64,000 nt of DNA from assembly GCA_964459305.1 (NCBI GenBank), contig CAYWNA010000021.1, positions 25,767 through 89,766 on the forward strand, given 5' to 3'. The position numbers and the translations under genes were made by a program. This DNA comes from CAYWNA01 sp964459305 (lineage in GTDB: Bacteria > Planctomycetota > Planctomycetia > Pirellulales > Pirellulaceae). Below, in pieces: positions 46,084 to 54,456 of this stretch; within the stretch, counting starts at the first letter, position 1; every line of letters starts with the position of its first letter. Below the pieces are notes generated by a model, which worked only from the letters and a program-made list of their open reading frames with translations, was not told the DNA's origin and did no database searches.

Positions 46084-46102
46084 ACCTTGAATCCTGCCCC
46101 GC

Positions 46103-49003
46103 TCAATACTGGACAACCAGCCGCAGTATCTGCTCGCCGGGCTTAACGATACGGACGTACTCTCCGTCGTCATCATAATCCCGGTGCGGACGACCATTAA
46201 GCGCGACCTCATGGATGCGTTTGGCCCCAGGAGCGCGCAGCCGCAGGCGGAGTTCGGCTGGAAAGTCCTTGCGCGGGAGTTCGATTTCGGCGCGGATCGA
46301 ACCGTCGTCGCAGGGCGTGATGGAAAAGTCTATGGGGCCCCACCGTGTGGTCGCCCGGCGGACGGAAATGCCGCCATCCTTTCCAAGCCATCGACGTGGT
46401 GTTGCGCGGCACAGCCAAAGGACGTCGGCATCGCGCTCTTCAAAAACCAGCATCCATTTGGCCAGAAGCGGTGTGACCAACTGCGCCGGCACACAGTAGT
46501 CGGCCACGTAACTCCGCTTGGCAGGACCGCGGATAGATGCCTGCTCATACGCTGTGAACGTGCCGCGCATGCGGTGCATCGCCAGATCCCCGTAGAAGCC
46601 GAGCAGGTAATGGCGAACACGATCGCGAAGCAACAGACCGTACGCGTAGCCGGCATAAGGCCAGTCGTCCAAGTGGCCTTGAAAGCGGGTTGTTCCCAAG
46701 AGCTCTCCTCCGTGGGCAACTCGGTAGTCGATGATGGCGTCGTGCCATTCGGAGCGCAAGTACCCGGAAGAGAGCATTTCGATCCAATAACGGTAGTTCG
46801 TGTAAGACGCAAAACGGTCTTGGGTCATCGTCTCGAACGGCTCGTCGAAACCGGCGACAGGAGGAACAAAGATCGGTTGCGTGCCGCGCTGGATAGACCG
46901 CTGGATGCTCGCTTCGATGTCGGCTCCGTAGGTTTGACACTCGGCGAGAAGTCCCCTGCCCCGCTCGGCCATCGTCGCGTCGCCCGTTTCGACGAGCAAT
47001 CGGCCTATCTCGGTCCAGCCGCGCCACGTCCAGACGTTACCCGAAAAGTAGAAGTTGACTTCTTTGCGTGTATCAGCCTCGGGAGAACCCATGATGAGAC
47101 CATGCCGGACATCTGTCACGGGGAACCTGGCCTGGTTCTCCCGACGCAGCGCGATCAGACGTTCGACAATGCTCTCGATCTTCGGCATGCGGTCGGCAAA
47201 CCATTCCGTCTGACCGCTACGGCGCACGTACTGCGCGATCACGTCGAGGAATTGCCCATACTCCGACACAGCCGGACCATAGTAATCGAAGGTACCGTTG
47301 TCGCGGACGACGTGGTCGAGATAGTGATCGAGGTACCGTCGAGCCCGGTCGAGCAGTCCCCATTCGATGCACGCATTGACCATGCTGAGCGTGGTAGGCG
47401 GAAACGTACCATGGCGTTCTTCCGCGTAGTGCCCCACTCCGTACCGAGGTACGGAACCATCATAGGTAATGAAGGCTCGCGCCAGCGACGCGTGGCAGGC
47501 GTCTTCGATCCTCTGCTCGGGCAACTCGACGTGCATGGCCTTGCCAACGACATCGTCCCAATGCCGTTTCAATGGGAGGAGTTGGCTGAAGAACGCCGCT
47601 GCGCCGATCGGTTCCGTGTTGCCACCGATTCGGAAATACTTCCGTTCTGTGACGCCGTCGCTGCTGGCGATGCGCAGGTAAACGTACAGATTCAGCTTCT
47701 CCCCAGCGGTGTCCGGGCAGGCGAAAGCCATCTGCTCCCAGCCCAGCTTCGCGTCGCGATCGTAGAAACCATAGTCGATCACTGGTAGGTAGCCGCCGGC
47801 GAGGCCGCGTTTCGCGTCGGTCGGCGCTGGCGCGGGAACGTGCTGGCCAGGATCGAACAGGACGTTCTCCAGTCGCTTCCAGCCGTAGCGGGCCGGTAAC
47901 GAGCCAAGGCTGCCGTTCGGAGCCACTGCGACGATTTGGAACGACGTTTCGCTGGCCAAGAAAGTGTACGCGCTCAAATCCGGCAGGAATGCGGCGCACG
48001 ACTCGAACGATGGGTCGTCGTCTTGTGCGAGCACTTTCTCCCCGAGCAAATCCTGCCGGCTGTCGAGGATCGTCTGTTCGTAGTTCGCCGGATAGCTAAT
48101 CGCCGGCCGGACAACGGATGGAAGATGCCCAACAACCTTGCGAATCGTCGCCAACGTTCCGGATGAATCTACATAGGCAAGCAGGCCCCAACGGTCGAAG
48201 TGCCGCTCGAACACCGCCGACTGCTTCCCATCAGTGGCTGCGATTGCCAGAAAATTCCAGCCCTGTACGGACTGGCCCGGTTCCACTTCCACCGACGCGC
48301 CGCCGACATCGGCCAGCACGACTCGTCCCTTCTGAATTGCAGTAACCCGGGGTATGACCAGAACCGCCCGCTCCTTGGATTCCTCCAGTGGATAGTATGG
48401 GTCCTCTGTGTTTGGCGAAAACTGTTCGATTGTGAGCGTATCGTCCACAAGATATGGTCTGACAGTGAGCAGCCGCTTCGCTCGTTCAATCTCGACACGC
48501 GTGTTTGGTGGTTCAAAGGGACCGTTCGATAAGAAGAAGCCATCGACGTTCGTGTTGTTCTTTTCAGCCAACGAGACAAAGCGAAGCGTGTGCGGGCCGG
48601 GTGTCAAGCTGCCCAATCGAGTCTCTTGATAGGCCCACTCTCCGTCGTCCAAATGCCCCCAGCCCCCAGTGCTCTCGAGCGCGAGTCGTTCGGCAATGGT
48701 CTTCTCGTCGAGCGCGACCAACCAGAAGGCGTCACCGGCATCGCGTCGTGCATAGCGAAGCTGCAGTCGCGCGTCGTTCAAAGCTCTGTCGACACGGAAA
48801 CGATACAGAACGAAATGATCCTTTGCCCCACCCCAATTCGATCCCAAACACGCGCCGCGCGAGCCAAATGGCGGTCGATCCGCCCCGACGGACCCGTGCT
48901 GGTCGGAGTACTCCTCTCCTTCGGTCCAAAGAGCTTCTTCAGCACAGGCAGCTAAGCCGGTCACCGGCAGAAGCATCAAAACGACTGTGAGTCTTACGCG
49001 CAT
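46103..49003 (-). CDS. Large secreted protein with alpha/alpha-barrel glycosidase-like domain
   Basis: This encodes about 966 residues. ATG 49003 begins a signal peptide (MRVRLTVVLMLLPVTGLAAC). A first beta-sandwich (about 25-170) carries YRFRVDRALNDARLQLRYA, like a carbohydrate-binding module. The middle and C-terminal part hold paired helices, with RYGVGHYAEERHGTFPP, GTFDYYGPAVSEYGQF and FYFSGNVWTWRGW, as in six-hairpin glycosidases. The end is a beta domain. No exact GH family is clear. It faces the rhamnosidase-like gene and is followed upstream by the DUF4432 gene, so all may act on the same glycan. Confidence 0.6.
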   Translation of the reverse strand: MRVRLTVVLMLLPVTGLAACAEEALWTEGEEYSDQHGSVGADRPPFGSRGACLGSNWGGAKDHFVLYRFRVDRALNDARLQLRYARRDAGDAFWLVALDEKTIAERLALESTGGWGHLDDGEWAYQETRLGSLTPGPHTLRFVSLAEKNNTNVDGFFLSNGPFEPPNTRVEIERAKRLLTVRPYLVDDTLTIEQFSPNTEDPYYPLEESKERAVLVIPRVTAIQKGRVVLADVGGASVEVEPGQSVQGWNFLAIAATDGKQSAVFERHFDRWGLLAYVDSSGTLATIRKVVGHLPSVVRPAISYPANYEQTILDSRQDLLGEKVLAQDDDPSFESCAAFLPDLSAYTFLASETSFQIVAVAPNGSLGSLPARYGWKRLENVLFDPGQHVPAPAPTDAKRGLAGGYLPVIDYGFYDRDAKLGWEQMAFACPDTAGEKLNLYVYLRIASSDGVTERKYFRIGGNTEPIGAAAFFSQLLPLKRHWDDVVGKAMHVELPEQRIEDACHASLARAFITYDGSVPRYGVGHYAEERHGTFPPTTLSMVNACIEWGLLDRARRYLDHYLDHVVRDNGTFDYYGPAVSEYGQFLDVIAQYVRRSGQTEWFADRMPKIESIVERLIALRRENQARFPVTDVRHGLIMGSPEADTRKEVNFYFSGNVWTWRGWTEIGRLLVETGDATMAERGRGLLAECQTYGADIEASIQRSIQRGTQPIFVPPVAGFDEPFETMTQDRFASYTNYRYWIEMLSSGYLRSEWHDAIIDYRVAHGGELLGTTRFQGHLDDWPYAGYAYGLLLRDRVRHYLLGFYGDLAMHRMRGTFTAYEQASIRGPAKRSYVADYCVPAQLVTPLLAKWMLVFEERDADVLWLCRATPRRWLGKDGGISVRRATTRWGPIDFSITPCDDGSIRAEIELPRKDFPAELRLRLRAPGAKRIHEVALNGRPHRDYDDDGEYVRIVKPGEQILRLVVQY

Positions 49004-49167
49004 TGTCAAACGCCCTCTTGCGAGATATTGGCATGAGTGAGTTCGGATCCTCAGGAGGCAAGCAACAGCGCGTGGGAACGCCACCGAACTGGCTTCACTG
49101 AATTCTGGCTGACTCGATCGCCTTCAGGATTCAAGCGAGATTCCACTAGACTGTCGATGCTGTCTTC

Positions 49168-49243
49168 ATATTCTTGCCGGTCATATTCTTGCCCTCCCCG
49201 CGGCCAACGAAAAGGATGGCAAGAATATCATGGGCAAGAACAT
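49168..49243. repeat. Inverted repeat of ATATTCTTGCC units
   Basis: Two tandem ATATTCTTGCC units (49168-49193) face two inverted units (49218-49243, GGCAAGAATAT then GGGCAAGAACAT). Single-orientation copies occur at 250-277. It lies in the gap between the divergently ordered genes at 49003 and 49249, just after the DUF4432 stop. 49004-49167 shows no other feature. Confidence 0.75.
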
Positions 49244-49248
49244 CATCT

Positions 49249-50415
49249 CTACGGCGCGCACCATCCTCCCCGTGGTTGGTCGTCGATTTGCGGTTCGACA
49301 TCGTCCTGCAAAGCCGCAATCGCCCGTTCCGCCGCCTGCACTTCCGCCGCATCCTTGTGGACTTCCAGGACCAGATCGAACGCAGTCGTGGACCCCGGGG
49401 CCAGCTTGACAACTCGCCCTTGTTGGCCCTCGTACGTACGCGGATTCGGGAAATTCGTGCCCGGTTCCAGGCCCGTGACATAGCCATCGGCCGCGGCGGT
49501 GGTGTTTTTCCACAGCGTGTAACACGGAAGCTGGTTCTTGTCCACGTGAATGCTAACGCCACGGGCGCTCTCGGCATCCTTCAGTAGCGTCTGCGTTCGG
49601 CCGTCGTCGCCGGCAAGGAGTTCCAGGAAGTAGACTTGTTCCGCGTAACCGGCCACTTGGGGCGCGTAGTCGTTCCATGTCGCGATCCCTTCGGCGGCCC
49701 GGTCGTTGCGTGGCACGACAGTCTTCACGGGCGCTACGAACTGAGAGCCGGGGTCGAGCAGCGGCTGGCCGAAATTGATATGATAGAGCAACTGAATTTC
49801 CGCGGGACTGGCGGAAAAATTCTCGACCTCATCACGAATTCGCAGGCTCGGCTCGCCGAGTCGGGTTGTTATCGTGGTGGTGAGCCGCAGCTTGGTGAAA
49901 TGAAATCGCGTCTCTTCGACCACGCCGGTGACCGCAATCTCGCCCGTATCGCCGTCGACCGAGACTTCCACCTTGTGAGCTGGGCGGTTGGCGATACGAC
50001 CGTGCAGCGGATAGGCCAACCTGCTGCTTTCGTCGAAGTCCGGCGCTCCGTTGCTCTCCAAACCACAGCGGACCAGCAGTTCATCGAATCCGTCCAACCA
50101 TCCCAACCCACCGGGCTCCATCAACGGCACGAAGGCGGGATGCACCGGCCCGCGCACCGGCGACTGCCAGCCGATTTCCTCGCCGCCCAACCATGCCTTC
50201 CACAGACCCATACCACGTGTCGGCAACAGGACGAACGACAGATTGCCATTATCGACGCGAACGACGTCCACGCCATCGTTCAGTCCGCCCCGCAACGTCT
50301 GCTTGCTGACTTCGTAACCCCCGGCACTGCCACCCACGTCGCCGGGCGTGATAGACAACTGGTCCTCGTACACACCAGCAGCAACGTCGGTTAGCGTCCA
50401 TTTCTTGGTGGTCAT
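49249..50415 (-). CDS. DUF4432 aldose-1-epimerase-like protein
   Basis: This encodes 388 residues; GGAGA lies 6 nt before the ATG. The beta-rich sequence has LSFVLLPTRGMGLWKAWLGG near 60-80, PGGLGWLDGFDELLVRCGL near 105-123, PLHGRIANRPAH near 141-152 and LLYHINFGQPLLD near 212. These are the conserved blocks of DUF4432, a galactose-mutarotase-like fold. The His in the HGRIAN and YHINFG segments are likely sugar-binding. It may change the anomer of a released sugar. It is cytoplasmic, lacking a signal peptide. Confidence 0.82.
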   Translation of the reverse strand: MTTKKWTLTDVAAGVYEDQLSITPGDVGGSAGGYEVSKQTLRGGLNDGVDVVRVDNGNLSFVLLPTRGMGLWKAWLGGEEIGWQSPVRGPVHPAFVPLMEPGGLGWLDGFDELLVRCGLESNGAPDFDESSRLAYPLHGRIANRPAHKVEVSVDGDTGEIAVTGVVEETRFHFTKLRLTTTITTRLGEPSLRIRDEVENFSASPAEIQLLYHINFGQPLLDPGSQFVAPVKTVVPRNDRAAEGIATWNDYAPQVAGYAEQVYFLELLAGDDGRTQTLLKDAESARGVSIHVDKNQLPCYTLWKNTTAAADGYVTGLEPGTNFPNPRTYEGQQGRVVKLAPGSTTAFDLVLEVHKDAAEVQAAERAIAALQDDVEPQIDDQPRGGWCAP

Positions 50416-50452
50416 GTTGATTCTCCGGTATATGAGAAGGGATTGGTTGATG

Positions 50453-50944
50453 TCAGAATTCGCCAGTCGCCTGTTCTTCGGCGAGGATGTCCAGGGCGTG
50501 TACTTCGTCTCGTTGGATGGTTTTGGCGAGTTCGAATCCGGATCGCGTCAGGGAGAATTCGCGGAACAGATGGTGCATTACCAGTCCCGATGCGCAAAGT
50601 TGGCGAAAGCCATCCATGAAACGCATGGTCAATTCGGGATCGCCGCGGCGGCGGAAAACAAACTGGCGGTCTGGATCCAGTTCGACGTTGATTGCCAGCA
50701 GCCGTTCCGACGAATCGAAGCCCGTGTCGGATCCCTTGATCTCAATCGCGCCTCGATGCCTTGCGGTGTACAGAATCGCCCTCGCCTCTTCGCTCAACTC
50801 GTCGCAAGGCTCTTGCCGGTTGGCCGCCAGCGAGCTCGAGCACAGTTGGGCAAAGGCCATCAGTGTCGGGGCGCCGGTTCCCAACTCTTCCCACAACGCC
50901 GTCTGCTGGCTGTCGCCACTGAAGTTCTTCACTCTGCTGAGCAT
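50453..50944 (-). CDS. Conserved-looking protein of unknown function
   Basis: This encodes about 163 residues from ATG 50944, which has GAGG 7 nt upstream. The longer frame extends into the HemD-HemE gene and lacks a site. The protein is helix-rich with no membrane segment or clear motif; ANRQEPCDELSEEARAILYT and RHRGAIEIKG stand out. It starts about 90 nt after the HemD-HemE stop on the same strand and may be co-transcribed. I do not recognise a family. Confidence 0.55.
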   Translation of the reverse strand: MLSRVKNFSGDSQQTALWEELGTGAPTLMAFAQLCSSSLAANRQEPCDELSEEARAILYTARHRGAIEIKGSDTGFDSSERLLAINVELDPDRQFVFRRRGDPELTMRFMDGFRQLCASGLVMHHLFREFSLTRSGFELAKTIQRDEVHALDILAEEQATGEF

Positions 50945-51032
50945 GAGGACGCCTCGGCCAGTCGCGGTGACGCGCGATCCGCGTGTCTCGCAACTCGACG
51001 CACGCCGGCATCGTGCGCCAGGAAAGCTACTC

Positions 51033-52970
51033 TCAGGAGCGGGCACTCAGTTCGTGCACCGCATCCACCAACGCAACGACGTTGTCCACCGGCGTTTGCT
51101 GAAGCACGCCGTGGCCAAGATTGAAAATGTGTCCGGGGCGTCCGGCAGCCTGATCCAGGATGCCTTGCACCCGGCGACGGATCTCATCGCGATCGGAAAA
51201 CAGCGAACACGGATCCAGGTTACCTTGAATCGCCTTGTTTCGCCCCAATGTCTTCCATGCCTCGTCCAAACGTACTCGCCAATCGACCCCGACGACTGCA
51301 CTGCCGCCTTCTGCCAGCAGCGGCACCAGCGCCGGATTGCCGGTGGCGAAATTGATGACCGGCACGCCCTGTGCAATGTTGGCGATGATCTGCTGTACAT
51401 AGGGAAGAACGTAGCGGCGATAGTCATCGGGCCCCAGGCAACCGGCCCAGGAATCGAACAACTGGACGCACTGGGCGCCAGATGCGATTTGGGCGTTCAG
51501 ATACCTGGCAATTGCGCGAACGAACCGTTCCATGAGTGCCCGCCATGCCCCCTCGTCGCGATACATCAGCGTTTTCGTGTGCAGGTAATTGCGACTCGCA
51601 CCGCCCTCGATCACATAGCTGGCCAGAGTAAACGGCGCGCCCGCGAAGCCGATCAATGGCAAATCGTCCGGCAGGTCGTTGCGCGTGTGCCGGACGGTCT
51701 CCATCACAAAGTCCAGCGACTCGACGCTTTCCAGTTCTAATACGCGGTCGACTTCTGCCGGTTCGCGCACCGGGTTGTGAATCAGCGGACCTTCGCCTTG
51801 GGCATACTCCAGATCCAGCCCCATGGGCTCCAGAATCGGCAATAGATCCGAAAAGATGATCGCCGCATCGACGCCCAGGCGTTTGACGGCCGTACACATC
51901 ACTTCGCTGCACAAAGCCGGGTTCTTGCACAACTCCAGGAACGTGGTCTTGGCACGCACCTCGCGATACTCGGCCATGTAGCGGCCGGCCTGACGCATCA
52001 ACCATACGGGCGTCACATCACAGGGTTCGCGGCGACAGGCTTTCATGAAAGGACTGTCGAACCACGGCGCGTGCGGATCCAGGTTGTCGGAGGCAGGACT
52101 GGAGAGCGAAACAACCACTCGCTTCTTGCGGGCCAGCACTTGCCGAGCGCGACGGGCCGTCGCGGCGACCAGCGAACCCATCTTTGAGTGTTCCGGTTCG
52201 ATGTCCACAGGCCAATCGCAGTCACGAAGCGCATCGCTGGTGACCGGGCCGACGGATGCCACCACGGTTTCTGCAAGGTTGCGCCGAATGCGATCCGTCA
52301 GGCCTAGTTCGTCGGCCACGCGCAGCACGTTGTCCAATTGAACGACAGCCGTAAACAGCAGGACATCCAAACGACCGTCGGCCAACGCTCGAACATTGGC
52401 TTCTAACGGCCCCCTGTCTTCTGGGAGGTCCCAGCGGTAGACCTCAATTCGAAATACGCGCGCCCCGCGCGCTTCCAGACCGGCAATTAGGCTGGGATTC
52501 GTTTTGCCGTACTCTTGTAGCCCCACCACCTGGTTGGACACGGGGTGGGACGCGTCGAGCGTTTGAAGCACCTCGCGCCAAGTATTCGGTTCCGGCGCAC
52601 GGTGCGTGGGCGAGAGCCCAAATTCCTTCATGACCGCGGCCGCCTTGGGACCGCGGGCAATGGTCACGATATCCGACAGGGTCTCCAGGTACCGCCCGCG
52701 GTCGATGTGTTGCTGGACAACCTCCAGTAGTCGGCGAAATCCGACTCCGGTTTGGACGAGTACGACGTCGATTTCGCCAGTGATCAGGCGATGAGCGAAT
52801 TCGACGGCCGACCGGTTGTCTTCTGGGGGCACTTCAGACACAGCAGGACTTACATAGGAAACACCGCCGTGCTTCTCAATCAAGCGCGCGATCTCGTCCG
52901 CGCGACGGCTCTCAAAAGCCGCCACGTGTAGCCCTTCGAAATCGGCGTCGGCGTGGGTCATATGCACCAT
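51033..52970 (-). CDS. hemDE: Fused uroporphyrinogen-III synthase / uroporphyrinogen decarboxylase
   Basis: This encodes about 645 residues. Residues 1-275 form a HemD-like two-lobed domain (AAFESRRADEIARLIEKHGG near the start, LLFTAVVQLDNVLRVADELG in the second half). Residues 290-640 form HemE: WLMRQAGRYMAEYR (about 318-331) with its key Arg residues, IIFSDLLPILEPMG and GFAGAPFTLASYVIEGG. It would close hydroxymethylbilane to uroporphyrinogen III and then decarboxylate it to coproporphyrinogen III. Starts at 52970 or 52961 are both possible. Confidence 0.9.
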   Translation of the reverse strand: MVHMTHADADFEGLHVAAFESRRADEIARLIEKHGGVSYVSPAVSEVPPEDNRSAVEFAHRLITGEIDVVLVQTGVGFRRLLEVVQQHIDRGRYLETLSDIVTIARGPKAAAVMKEFGLSPTHRAPEPNTWREVLQTLDASHPVSNQVVGLQEYGKTNPSLIAGLEARGARVFRIEVYRWDLPEDRGPLEANVRALADGRLDVLLFTAVVQLDNVLRVADELGLTDRIRRNLAETVVASVGPVTSDALRDCDWPVDIEPEHSKMGSLVAATARRARQVLARKKRVVVSLSSPASDNLDPHAPWFDSPFMKACRREPCDVTPVWLMRQAGRYMAEYREVRAKTTFLELCKNPALCSEVMCTAVKRLGVDAAIIFSDLLPILEPMGLDLEYAQGEGPLIHNPVREPAEVDRVLELESVESLDFVMETVRHTRNDLPDDLPLIGFAGAPFTLASYVIEGGASRNYLHTKTLMYRDEGAWRALMERFVRAIARYLNAQIASGAQCVQLFDSWAGCLGPDDYRRYVLPYVQQIIANIAQGVPVINFATGNPALVPLLAEGGSAVVGVDWRVRLDEAWKTLGRNKAIQGNLDPCSLFSDRDEIRRRVQGILDQAAGRPGHIFNLGHGVLQQTPVDNVVALVDAVHELSARS

Positions 52971-53037
52971 GCTACCTGGACTGCTGGATATGAGAAAGTG
53001 GCCCACCGTGATTAGAGCTGAGAGACTTGAGCAAGTG

Positions 53038-53064
53038 TTGCGGAGGCAAGCAAGTGGCTATAAT
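53038..53064 (+). promoter_or_regulatory. Possible sigma-70-type promoter for the DUF58 operon
   Basis: A perfect TATAAT lies at 53059-53064, with TTGCGG at 53038-53043. The 15-nt spacing is short. It lies 66 nt before the GTG start at 53130. Seen by eye only. Confidence 0.35.
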
Positions 53065-53129
53065 GAATTGAGATGATCTGTACTTGAAGTGTTGTTCTCG
53101 TCAATTCTCTTTTTGCAGCATCCATTCCC

Positions 53130-54323
53130 GTGTTCGGTCGCCGCATCGTTAGGATTTGCCTGGAGGGCCTGTATTACGCGTTGGTGCTGGCGTTCATCGT
53201 CAGCGGTGCGGCGGTGCGCGATGTCAATCTGTTGTTTGTGCTGGCCGCAATGATGGCCGGACCACTGCTGTTCAATTGGCGGGTTGTCGCCATGTCCGTT
53301 CGGCGTGTAGAAGTAGGTCGTCGGCTACCCCAGCAGGCATTCGCCGGACGACCGTTTCGGGTAGAAATCCATGCCGAGAACTGCCGGAGTCGCATGGGGA
53401 GTTGGATGTTGGTCGTGGAGGATGCGATTCAGCCGGAAGCTCAAAATGGGAGCCGAAAAGGCCACGACCGGAAAACGAAGGTAAGTGTCATGCTGCCTTT
53501 TGTTGCAGCGCGACAATCCGGTAATGGAGCTTATCGTGCCACACTGCCGCGCCGCGGGAAATACCGGTTCGGACCGCTGCAGTTGTCCACTCGATTTCCG
53601 CTCGGCCTGGTCAAGGCGTCCTCCCGCGTGAAGCAATTCGAGCGACTCGTCGTCTGTCCACGTCTCGGGCGTCTGACTCCGGACTGGCTTCGCCTGGTCG
53701 ATTCGCAGCGGATGGGGCGTCACGATACGCACTGTCGACAAGGCCCCACCGATGGCGATTACTACGGATTGCGCGAATGGCGACCTGGCGACAGCAAACG
53801 TTGGATTCACTGGCGGACCACCGCAAAACTCGGCAAGCTGGCGGTACGTCAATTTGAACAGCAGCAAAACCGCGACATGTCGCTAGTGCTCGATTTGTGG
53901 GAACCGGACGAAGCAAGCGACGAAGATCGGGCCCGCACGGAGTTCGCAGTGAGTCTTGTGGCAACGATGGTAGACGAGTTGGCCAAGCGCGGTGGCAGCC
54001 AGTTGATGATCGCCTTGGCTGCGGGGCGGAGTGGCCGGTGGTCAGCGAGCGCCGGCGCGGTGTTTGCCCGAAAGACGATGGAGCGTCTGGCAACGGTGCG
54101 CGCCGCGAGCGATGCTCGCTTGGCGGAGGTGCTGGGGGGCGTCTTGGCCAATGTGCCGCCCGGTGCACACGTATGCGTCGTTAGCACACGGTCTGACGTT
54201 CTGGACGACGTTTTGAACTCCGAGGTTTTCGCCGCAAAGCCACGGCATCAACGCGCATTGGATCGCGTCGCCTGGCTGGACGTGAACGACCCGGAACTGG
54301 CAGGTGTTTTCCAGTTGGATTGA
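53130..54323 (+). CDS. DUF58-domain membrane protein
   Basis: This encodes 397 residues from a GTG. Two hydrophobic helices lie at about 8-45. GDYYGLREWRPGDSKRWIHW (about 211-230) is the DUF58 signature, followed by a VWA-like fold (MSLVLDLWEPDE). DUF58 proteins often sit beside MoxR ATPases and transglutaminase-like proteins. Here the transglutaminase-like gene follows after 133 nt, but no MoxR gene is in the window before it. A role in envelope or protein-complex assembly is inferred. Confidence 0.85.
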   Translation: MFGRRIVRICLEGLYYALVLAFIVSGAAVRDVNLLFVLAAMMAGPLLFNWRVVAMSVRRVEVGRRLPQQAFAGRPFRVEIHAENCRSRMGSWMLVVEDAIQPEAQNGSRKGHDRKTKVSVMLPFVAARQSGNGAYRATLPRRGKYRFGPLQLSTRFPLGLVKASSRVKQFERLVVCPRLGRLTPDWLRLVDSQRMGRHDTHCRQGPTDGDYYGLREWRPGDSKRWIHWRTTAKLGKLAVRQFEQQQNRDMSLVLDLWEPDEASDEDRARTEFAVSLVATMVDELAKRGGSQLMIALAAGRSGRWSASAGAVFARKTMERLATVRAASDARLAEVLGGVLANVPPGAHVCVVSTRSDVLDDVLNSEVFAAKPRHQRALDRVAWLDVNDPELAGVFQLD

Positions 54324-54333
54324 CAGTTCGTAA

Positions 54334-54415
54334 CGTTCAACCGAGACCCGACAGGGGATCGCGTGGGCAATCAACGCCGCCCGGCCGCGCTCCCCAAACG
54401 GCTCGCGGTCAAACG
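54334..54415. repeat. Palindromic repeat, CGTTCAACCG variant
   Basis: Left end CGTTCAACCGAGACCCGACA (54334-54353); right end GGCTCGCGGTCAAACG (54400-54415). The pairing is weaker than in other copies, so it looks decayed. It lies between the DUF58 and transglutaminase-like genes and could separate their expression. Confidence 0.7.
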
Positions 54416-54456
54416 AGGAAGCAACTTCGTCTTCGAGCTTGGGTTTGGCGACTGCC

